Source: Candidatus Woesearchaeota archaeon
GTDB taxonomy: Archaea > Nanobdellota > Nanobdellia > Woesearchaeales > GW2011-AR15
Direction of reading: 5' to 3'
Assembly (NCBI GenBank): GCA_023701075.1
Contig: JAMPXQ010000079.1
Coordinates: 1-6,520 of the forward strand
Length of the DNA: 6,520 nt
Shown: in pieces, positions 1 through 5,081 of the stretch
Layout: each line of letters opens with the position of its first letter
Numbering within the stretch: the stretch's first letter is position 1
The notes under the pieces: model-generated
Told to the model about the DNA's origin: nothing
Databases searched by the model: none
The model's input: the letters and a program-made list of their open reading frames with translations, nothing else
Position numbers and translations under genes: made by a program

Positions 1-543
1 TATAGGTTAAGCGCATTCAGCCTTACAAAAGAAAACATCACAAAATTAGCATTGTTTGCAGCCCCGATATTTTTTTTGCTTTTTGTTTTCAAGAACTATA
101 TGGTGATAATAGGCGCGATAATATTGTCCTCCCTTGTGATGTTCCATAAGAAGTATCTTAGCATTGTCCTTGGGATTGACATATGCCTGATGATGACTCT
201 GCTTGTCAGTTCAAGGTATGGGAGCATTACAGGAGCGATGGTCGGAGGACTATCTTATCTCCTTGGGATGCTCATATCTCTTGAGATAACAAAAAGCCCT
301 ATGGTCACCATGTATGGCACTGTATTTTATGTGGTCATCGGGATGGTTGGAGCAATAATCCCTATGTCTTTGATCTATTCAATTCCCTTGGTCTTGATAG
401 TCATATTCAACATACTGTTTGGCATAGGTGCATTTTTTATCGGTGCACCTGTCGACTTTCTAGCAAAATATGCTGTTTCAAACATAATAGCAAATTTATT
501 ATTCATAAGGATATTTGGAGGGCTTTTGAGAGTGATGTTTTAG
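1..543 (+). CDS. Polytopic membrane protein, 5' end outside window
   Basis: The reading frame is open from base 1 through the TAG at 541-543, giving 181 visible codons. The gene therefore very likely starts left of the window, although a TTG at 52 could in principle serve as a start. The protein is extremely hydrophobic, with about six or seven predicted membrane segments. These lie roughly at visible residues 17-31, 34-48, 51-70, 74-97, 104-122, 125-150 and 157-177. Short Lys/Arg-containing loops such as HKK and the C-terminal R-x-F-G-G-L-L-R separate some of them. I see no catalytic or transport motif and do not recognise the family. Size and helix count loosely recall small integral membrane transport components, such as ECF S-subunits, but no diagnostic residue supports this. 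The next gene begins 1 nt after the stop, so the two are probably co-transcribed. The sequence GAGAGTGAT near the stop (528-536) could serve as its ribosome binding site. Confidence 0.75.
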   Translation, partial: YRLSAFSLTKENITKLALFAAPIFFLLFVFKNYMVIIGAIILSSLVMFHKKYLSIVLGIDICLMMTLLVSSRYGSITGAMVGGLSYLLGMLISLEITKSPMVTMYGTVFYVVIGMVGAIIPMSLIYSIPLVLIVIFNILFGIGAFFIGAPVDFLAKYAVSNIIANLLFIRIFGGLLRVMF

Positions 544-544
544 G

Positions 545-1261
545 ATGAAAGGTTATGAGGATGTGATATTAGGAAAACTATCTCTATTGAAAAAAGATAT
601 TTTTAGATCAAGATTCTCTCAAGTAGAATATAAGATAATCGGCAAGAAAAAAAAGGCTGTTATTTATTATCATGGTTGGGGCAGCAGTTCAGATGTATTT
701 GCATTCCTAAAAAACAAGCTGGAAAAAGATTATACTATCATATTATTTGACTATCCGCTTGATGTCATAACCTCAGATACGAAAAAGACAGTTGCATATT
801 TTGAAGAGATATTATTGAAGACAAGGCAGGCGATAAAAGAGAGCAATGTAGAGGAAGTGAACCTGTTTGGAACGTCATTAGGCGGTTTCCTTTCAGTCTA
901 TATCGCAAAAAGGATCAGAATCAATAAGATGATTTTAAGTGTAGCAGGAAGCAGGCTTTCTGATGTTTTTTGGACAAGCATCGCAGGAGTACGCATAAAA
1001 GAGGCGCTGGTGAAAAAAGGATATGATTTAAGGCAATTGCAGGAAGAGTGGAAAGCGATTGACCCTATATATAATATCTCTAAGACCAAGACCTTGGCAT
1101 ACACGTCTCTTAGGGACAGGATAGTATTATATCAGTTCCAGGAAGAATTAGTCAGGGCACTTGATGCAAAGGAGATACGGGAAGAGACTTTCGGCCATGA
1201 TGTGACTGGTGGAAAAAACTTGATGGATTATAAGACAGTAAAAGAGTTTTTAGAAAAATGA
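545..1261 (+). CDS. Small alpha/beta hydrolase (esterase/thioesterase-like)
   Basis: This 238-residue protein has the alpha/beta-hydrolase layout. A beta strand runs into an oxyanion-type HGWG loop (43-46) in the string YYHGWGSSSD. The nucleophile elbow is G-T-S-L-G-G with Ser111. The acid is Asp191 in SLRDRIV, and the catalytic His is His218 in FGHDVTG. Order and spacing fit a complete catalytic triad, and the length suits a minimal one-domain member with only a short cap between about 135 and 175. There is no signal peptide or membrane helix, so it should be cytoplasmic. The family hydrolyses esters, thioesters or related bonds, and the substrate cannot be read from the sequence. It resembles YqiA/UPF0227-type small esterases in size and motif order, which is a guess from memory. 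It starts 1 nt after the preceding membrane-protein stop, and its TGA overlaps the next ATG, indicating an operon with translational coupling. Confidence 0.88.
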   Translation: MKGYEDVILGKLSLLKKDIFRSRFSQVEYKIIGKKKKAVIYYHGWGSSSDVFAFLKNKLEKDYTIILFDYPLDVITSDTKKTVAYFEEILLKTRQAIKESNVEEVNLFGTSLGGFLSVYIAKRIRINKMILSVAGSRLSDVFWTSIAGVRIKEALVKKGYDLRQLQEEWKAIDPIYNISKTKTLAYTSLRDRIVLYQFQEELVRALDAKEIREETFGHDVTGGKNLMDYKTVKEFLEK

Positions 1262-1989
1262 TGACTGTTCCAAAGAACATCGATGTGCTTGCAGCGACAA
1301 AGACGCGCAAGATAGATGAGATAAAACATATTATAGGGTCAGGAATAAAAAGAATAGGAGAGAATCGCATACAAGAAGCAGAAGAGAAATACTGTCAGCT
1401 GAAAGATTTTCTGAAAGAGAATGGAGTTGAGTTTCATTTCATCGGCCATCTGCAGAAGAACAAAGTGAAGAAGGCAATGCAGATGTTTGATGTTATCCAA
1501 AGCATTGATTCAATTGGACTAGCAGAAGAAATCAACAAAGAAGCCAAAAAAATTGACAAGGTCCAAGAAATCCTTATCCAAGTGAACATCGGAGAAGAAC
1601 CTCAGAAATCAGGTATCAAAAAAGAAGGCCTACGTAAGATGCTAGAAGATATATTTGAATTGAAGAACATCAGGGTAAGAGGCCTCATGTGCATCGCACC
1701 TGATTTTGAAGACAAGGAAAAGACAAGACCATATTTCATAGAAATGAAAAAATTATTTGAAAAATCAAAAATACATCTAAAACAAATATCATCTGGGGGG
1801 TTTAAGGGGGTTCTCCCAATTAGTAAAAAGGAAAATAAATTTTCTAGTAACGTAACTAGTGAAGTCTCTAGTGACGTAAATGACTTCAACATCCTATCCA
1901 TGGGCATGTCAGAAGATTATACTATAGCTATTGAAGAAGGCTCTACTATGATAAGGCTAGGAAGGGCGCTCTTTGGTCCTAGAGAATAG
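1258..1989 (+). CDS. yggS: PLP-homeostasis protein, YggS/PLPBP family
   Basis: This 243-residue protein is a PLP-binding, alanine-racemase-like TIM-barrel protein. The family carries PLP and buffers cytoplasmic B6 but has no established enzymatic reaction. Family motifs appear in order: the PLP lysine Lys15 in LAATKTR, GENRIQE (34-40), HFIGHLQKNK (60-69), QVNIGEEPQKSG (108-119), RGLMCIAP (141-148), SMGMSED (214-220) and the phosphate-binding GSTMIRLG (228-235). Two things are odd. The lysine lies only 15 residues from the start, so the N-terminal helix of about 20-25 residues found in bacterial homologues is missing. An extra, Ser/Asn-rich stretch of about 34 residues (about 178-211) is inserted before SMGMS and contains a 12-bp tandem repeat. 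The reading frame stays open throughout. ATG 1258 overlaps the upstream TGA, and a second ATG at 1261 is an equally possible start. Family assignment is firm; retained function despite the insertion is inferred from the intact motifs. Confidence 0.93.
   Translation: MMTVPKNIDVLAATKTRKIDEIKHIIGSGIKRIGENRIQEAEEKYCQLKDFLKENGVEFHFIGHLQKNKVKKAMQMFDVIQSIDSIGLAEEINKEAKKIDKVQEILIQVNIGEEPQKSGIKKEGLRKMLEDIFELKNIRVRGLMCIAPDFEDKEKTRPYFIEMKKLFEKSKIHLKQISSGGFKGVLPISKKENKFSSNVTSEVSSDVNDFNILSMGMSEDYTIAIEEGSTMIRLGRALFGPRE
1843..1878 (+). repeat. 12-bp tandem repeat, three copies, inside yggS
   Basis: Three in-frame 12-bp units follow each other: TCTAGTAACGTA, ACTAGTGAAGTC and TCTAGTGACGTA. Units 1 and 3 match at 11 of 12 positions, and unit 2 matches unit 3 at 9 of 12. 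They encode SSNV, TSEV and SSDV, followed by a degenerate NDFN. As 12 is a multiple of three, gain or loss of units would keep the frame. The repeat sits in the extra loop of the PLP-binding protein. Confidence 0.75.
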
Positions 1990-1990
1990 A

Positions 1991-1998
1991 TTTATTAA
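1991..1998 (+). promoter_or_regulatory. Archaeal TATA box for trpS
   Basis: TTTATTAA lies just after the yggS stop, preceded by the purine-rich AGAGAATAGA, which could act as a BRE. Its centre is about 27 nt before the ATG at 2022. With usual archaeal spacing, transcription would start at or next to the start codon, giving a leaderless mRNA. No Shine-Dalgarno is visible before the ATG, which agrees. An in-frame ATG at 2004 is followed at once by TAA and cannot be the start. Confidence 0.55.
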
Positions 1999-2021
1999 TT
2001 AAAATGGTTTAATGAAGCAAA

Positions 2022-3800
2022 ATGAAGATAACAATCACAAAGAAATTGCTTGAAAGATATCCTACTGCACGGTTCATCGCTGTTGTCGCTAAAGATTTCG
2101 AGAACAAGAGATCGCTTCTAAAATTAGAGGAAGAGAAAAGAGAGATTGAAAATACAATAAGGAAGCTTGATGTGAAAGAAGTGAAGAGGATAGTAGAACA
2201 CAGCAAGTTCCATAAGGAATTTGGGAAGAGCTACCATCTTGAATTCGAATTCAAATCGATAAAGGAAGGCAAGAACCTTCCAAAGCTGAATGCTTTGGCA
2301 GATATATTATTCATGAATGAGATGAAGCATTTCTGCATAATGTCCGGGCAGGATATGGAGAAAGTTTCAGATGAGCTGGTTTTTGACCTTGCCAAAGGCA
2401 CAGAATCATTGGTTTTGATAGGCGGGAAGAAGCAAGAGCTAAAAAATGATGACATAGTCTTGAAGGACCAAGATGTAGTACTGATAAGCCATCTTTATGG
2501 CCCTGGTGAAAGCACGAAGATAACTGATAAGACAAAGGATGTGCTTTACCTTTTCTGGTTCGTGGAACCGATAAAGGATGCTGAACTTGATGAGATAATC
2601 AAGGATTTCAAGATATATCTTGACATGGTTTCAAATAAGGATAGTTCTGTAGAAGTGTTCGAGGTTGCAGAAGCATCAGACAAGTTCATTGTGACACCTT
2701 GGGACGTGAAAGGCAATATCGATTATGATAAGCTTGTGAGGCAGTTTGGGACAAAGAAGCTTGATGATGGCCTGATGAAGGAACTAAGCATGATCGCAGG
2801 CGAGGATCATTACTTCCTAAAAAGGAAGATATTCTACTCCCATATGTATTTTGATGAGATCCTAAAAGCCCATAAGAAGGGCGAGAAGTTCTATCTTTAT
2901 ACAGGAAGGGCTCCTTCAGGACCTGTCCATCTAGGTCACCTCATCCCATGGATTTTCACAAAGTGGCTCCAGGAGAAATTTGACGCAACCCTTTTGTTCC
3001 AGATTCCAGATGAAGAGAAATTCCTCTTCAAGGATAACCTAACTCTTGATGATACAAAAAGATGGGCAGATGAGAACATACTGGATATAATCGCGATGGG
3101 CTTTGACCCTAAGAAGACAAAGATATTCCTGGATACTGAATATGCAGGACACATGTATAAGCATGCGTGCAGGGTGGCGAAGAGAATCACATTTTCAACT
3201 ATCAGATCAACATTCGGATTTGATAATGACAGGAATATCGGTGAGATATTCTATACTGCGATGCAGTCCGTCCCGGTCATTCTTCCAAGCATCATGGAAG
3301 GCCGTAAGACCCGTGTACTGATCCCCTGCGCAATAGATCAGGATGTGCATTTCAGGCTGACAAGGGATGTTGCAGAGTCATTAGGCTATCATAAGCCGGC
3401 AACGATTCTCTGCAGATTCCTCCCTGGCCTCCAAGGCATGGGAGAAGAAGGCAAGATGTCTTCATCAGTAGAGAGCACGGCTATTTTCACGACAGACGAT
3501 CCAAAGACAGTGAAGAACAAGATCTTGAAATATGCATTCTCAGGCGGAAGAGATACTGTAGAAGAACATAGACGTTTAGGCGGAAATCCTGAGATCGATG
3601 TGTCATACCAATGGCTCACATTCTTCGAAGAGGATGATGCAAGACTTGAAAAGATCTACACTGACTACAAATCCGGAAAACTATTATCAGGAGAGCTCAA
3701 GATGATCCTGGTCGATAAGATAAATGCTTTCCTTGCAGAGCATCAGAAAAAGCGTGAATGGGCAAGGAAGAATATCGATAAGTTCATCCTTAAAGATTAG
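2022..3800 (+). CDS. trpS: Tryptophanyl-tRNA synthetase with N-terminal B3/B4-like domain
   Basis: Class I synthetase that activates Trp with ATP and charges tRNA-Trp in the cytoplasm. The 592 residues fall into two parts. From about 218 on it is a full archaeal/eukaryotic-type TrpRS: TPWDV (225-229), YTGRAPSG (293-300), HIGH-type HLGH (303-306), AIDQD (437-441), KMSSS (478-482) and the C-terminal GGRDTVEEHR block. By alignment from memory to human TrpRS, the Trp- and amino-group-binding residues Tyr159, Gln194, Glu199, Gln284 and Gln313 match Tyr293, Gln327, Glu332, Gln425 and Gln440. Residues of about 1-215 resemble a B3/B4 domain, as in the PheRS beta editing module and free-standing relatives: LPKLNALAD (86-94), the strand pair around DLAKGTESLVLIGG (122-135), and GPGESTKITDKTKDVL (160-175). 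The frame is continuous across the join. A typical archaeal TrpRS of about 375 residues would start near residue 218. A leaderless promoter precedes it, and a convergent gene follows 2 nt downstream. Confidence 0.95.
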   Translation: MKITITKKLLERYPTARFIAVVAKDFENKRSLLKLEEEKREIENTIRKLDVKEVKRIVEHSKFHKEFGKSYHLEFEFKSIKEGKNLPKLNALADILFMNEMKHFCIMSGQDMEKVSDELVFDLAKGTESLVLIGGKKQELKNDDIVLKDQDVVLISHLYGPGESTKITDKTKDVLYLFWFVEPIKDAELDEIIKDFKIYLDMVSNKDSSVEVFEVAEASDKFIVTPWDVKGNIDYDKLVRQFGTKKLDDGLMKELSMIAGEDHYFLKRKIFYSHMYFDEILKAHKKGEKFYLYTGRAPSGPVHLGHLIPWIFTKWLQEKFDATLLFQIPDEEKFLFKDNLTLDDTKRWADENILDIIAMGFDPKKTKIFLDTEYAGHMYKHACRVAKRITFSTIRSTFGFDNDRNIGEIFYTAMQSVPVILPSIMEGRKTRVLIPCAIDQDVHFRLTRDVAESLGYHKPATILCRFLPGLQGMGEEGKMSSSVESTAIFTTDDPKTVKNKILKYAFSGGRDTVEEHRRLGGNPEIDVSYQWLTFFEEDDARLEKIYTDYKSGKLLSGELKMILVDKINAFLAEHQKKREWARKNIDKFILKD

Positions 3801-3826
3801 ATTTATTTCTTCTCTAATTTCTTCAC
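3801..3826 (+). terminator. Possible T-rich archaeal terminator after trpS
   Basis: Immediately after the trpS stop the + strand is T- and pyrimidine-rich (ATTTATTTCTTCTC, then TAATTTCTTC) with no clear hairpin. Archaeal RNA polymerase terminates at such T-tracts without needing a stem-loop. The tract lies within the last codons of the opposing gene, which encode its Lys/Glu-rich tail, so the T-richness may simply reflect that coding. It is a weak call. Confidence 0.35.
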
Positions 3827-4774
3827 CATTTCAAGGCTGTATATCCTAAAAAATGCAGGGAGCGGCACGAATATCACATTGAGTGCATAGATGAAAATCA
3901 TCAGGATTATGGCGATATAGATGGCTGTTATTCCAAATGCCAATATCTCGCTTATCATCTTGAGTCCAAGGAACATGAGCACCCCTATTCCAGCCAGTAG
4001 CAGCAAGGCTAATATCACCGGTATGATAAGCACTATTATCGCAAGAAGAACAATCACTCCTGATGCCATTCCTAGCAGTATCTTGATGAGGAAATAGATG
4101 AATATCTCCATCTTTCTGTCTTTTGATACCTTAAGGAAATGATGCAACGCTTCATTTATTCCGCACTTTTTCAGGTACATGATAGGGATGATGAAATCAT
4201 GCAGGAAGAACATGAAGACACCTATTACCATGGCAAATAAGATTATTTCAAGTATCATAGGCACAAACAGCCAGAGATTGAAACTAGCTAAAGTATTCTT
4301 GAAGAACGCATCGATTAACGGATAGAATATCAGGAAGAGTATTCCCATGCTGATGAGCCCGATAATTAGCCTTACATAGAAGAGTGAAATGGCCTGCCTC
4401 TTAAGTTCTCCCATGCTTTTCCTTATCTTGAAATCTTTTTTTAGTAGCCCATCGATGAAGACAAATGTGAACAGGCTGTTCAGATAAGTCATCAGGAGCG
4501 AAAGGAGATAGAAAACAAAGAATACGACACCGATTATCTGCCCATACTGCGTCACGAACTGTAGTGCCTGCGTATTGAATTCTCCTACCTTAGCTCTGGT
4601 AAGTTCCCCTAGTTCAGAGCCTGAAGCATCTCCGCCTCCGCCTGAACTTGCTGCCTGGTTCCCTCCAAGCATATTGACGAACCCAAGTTTCATCCAATAT
4701 TTTTTGTCTATAGGGAAAAACAGCGCTTTGGTCTTTTCAAAAGAAGGTTTGATTATGTCTGTTGCATATGCCAT
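3803..4774 (-). CDS. Multi-pass membrane protein with Gly-rich N-terminal loop
   Basis: This 323-residue integral membrane protein begins with an amphipathic stretch, IIKPSFEKTKALFFPIDKKY, followed by WMKLGFVNMLGG. A Gly/Ser-rich loop comes next (residues 37-58, with four consecutive Gly), and then about six membrane segments near 79-105, 131-153, 166-192, 224-245, 246-270 and 278-303. It ends in a charged tail, MVKKLEKK. The opening (a W-x-K-L-G-F segment and then a Gly-rich loop) and the ending (LPAFFRIYSLE) recall archaeal membrane families such as DUF7544. That link is from memory and uncertain, and no enzymatic motif is visible. A cytoplasmic-looking basic segment, LKKDFKIRKSMGELKRQ (111-127), separates the first segments. 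The first in-frame ATG after an upstream stop is at 4774. The gene converges on trpS with a 2-nt gap and is divergent from the 76-residue gene at 4851, with a TATA-like box on each strand between them. Confidence 0.88.
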   Translation of the reverse strand: MAYATDIIKPSFEKTKALFFPIDKKYWMKLGFVNMLGGNQAASSGGGGDASGSELGELTRAKVGEFNTQALQFVTQYGQIIGVVFFVFYLLSLLMTYLNSLFTFVFIDGLLKKDFKIRKSMGELKRQAISLFYVRLIIGLISMGILFLIFYPLIDAFFKNTLASFNLWLFVPMILEIILFAMVIGVFMFFLHDFIIPIMYLKKCGINEALHHFLKVSKDRKMEIFIYFLIKILLGMASGVIVLLAIIVLIIPVILALLLLAGIGVLMFLGLKMISEILAFGITAIYIAIILMIFIYALNVIFVPLPAFFRIYSLEMVKKLEKK

Positions 4775-4799
4775 ATATCTTAAGTATGTAACATCCTAG

Positions 4800-4807
4800 T
4801 TTAAAAA
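4800..4807 (-). promoter_or_regulatory. TATA-like box for the minus-strand membrane protein
   Basis: Read on the minus strand this is TTTTTAAA. Its centre is about 29 nt before the ATG at 4774, so transcription would begin within a few bases of the start codon and no Shine-Dalgarno would be needed. None is visible. The box abuts the + strand TATA box at 4810-4817, so the two promoters may compete for TBP/TFB. The reverse of that + strand box (TATATAAA) is an alternative minus-strand element giving a leader of about 12 nt. Confidence 0.45.
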
Positions 4808-4809
4808 CA

Positions 4810-4817
4810 TTTATATA
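4810..4817 (+). promoter_or_regulatory. Consensus archaeal TATA box (TTTATATA)
   Basis: TTTATATA is an exact match to the classical archaeal box A. With 25-27 nt to the start of transcription, the mRNA would begin near 4838-4841, just ahead of the Shine-Dalgarno AGGTGAT. It would drive the small membrane protein at 4851 and the overlapping CBS receptor gene. Confidence 0.65.
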
Positions 4818-4840
4818 GCAAATTCCCTAAGCATCAGTTT

Positions 4841-4847
4841 AGGTGAT
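4841..4847 (+). promoter_or_regulatory. Strong Shine-Dalgarno AGGTGAT
   Basis: AGGTGAT is complementary to the conserved ATCACCT of the 16S rRNA 3' end and sits 3 nt before the ATG at 4851. This fixes the start of the small membrane protein. It contrasts with the leaderless starts inferred for trpS and the divergent gene, so both initiation modes appear in one window. Confidence 0.7.
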
Positions 4848-4850
4848 TTT

Positions 4851-5081
4851 ATGGCAAGAAAATTCAAGTTCGCTCCCCTTAATGGCGCATTCATGGCATC
4901 ATCCATGCTAGGCATTCTGATATCATTGATGTATGTATACCCTAAATCTTTCGATTGGGGCATCACTTTCGCATTCATATTCGTAATGATGTTTGTTGCA
5001 GCAGTCATATCTATGAGTGTAGCAGATCCGGATGATTTCGTGGAACTGGAGACGAGACATAGGAAAAAGCAGAAGAGATGA
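4851..5081 (+). CDS. Small two-helix membrane protein, 76 residues
   Basis: A short, coding-quality ORF with a strong Shine-Dalgarno and a consensus TATA box upstream. A basic N-terminus (MARKFKF) leads into a first helix near residues 13-30 and a short polar turn, PKSFD. A second helix follows at about 36-57. The cytoplasmic-looking tail is acidic and then basic (ADPDDFVELE, then RHRKKQKR). Both termini probably face the cytoplasm by the positive-inside rule. I do not recognise a family and see no motif. Its TGA overlaps the ATG of the following receptor-like gene (ATGA, 5078-5081), so the two are translated in tandem and may act together. The overlap and the regulatory signals are the main reasons to believe the gene is real. 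Confidence 0.82.
   Translation: MARKFKFAPLNGAFMASSMLGILISLMYVYPKSFDWGITFAFIFVMMFVAAVISMSVADPDDFVELETRHRKKQKR

Noticed and set aside
52..543. TTG at 52 as the true start of the first membrane protein
   Set aside because: The frame is open to base 1 with plausible coding residues, and no Shine-Dalgarno precedes the TTG, so a gene truncated by the window edge is more likely.
898..1104. Minus-strand ORF opposite the alpha/beta hydrolase
   Set aside because: It lies wholly inside a gene with clear motifs, has no promoter or Shine-Dalgarno, and its translation resembles no family. The same applies to the antisense frames at 1152-1370, 1602-1907, 2009-2206, 2231-2455, 2311-2535, 2936-3190, 3389-3619, 4811-5008, 5434-5748 and 6139-6360.
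1795..1817. G-quadruplex or stable hairpin in the G-run segment
   Set aside because: Only two G-tracts of suitable length are present, and GGG-TTCT-CCC would pair just 3 bp, too little for a confident structure.
1860..1888. 7-bp inverted repeat as an intrinsic terminator or regulatory hairpin
   Set aside because: It lies inside the coding region with a 15-nt loop and no following T-tract, so it is mentioned only as part of the insertion.
2640..2690. TrpRS and B3/B4 as two separate genes, or a frameshift at the join
   Set aside because: The frame is continuous with no stop, there is no Shine-Dalgarno at the possible internal start (Met212), and the linker residues look like normal coding sequence.
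3103..3321. Second + strand ORF within trpS
   Set aside because: It is an out-of-frame shadow of the conserved TrpRS catalytic core, with no initiation signals.
4575..4799. + strand ORF opposite the start of the minus-strand membrane protein
   Set aside because: It is the complement of the Gly/Ser-rich loop, which yields a Pro/Ser-rich artefact, and it has no upstream signals. The membrane protein on the other strand is far more convincing.
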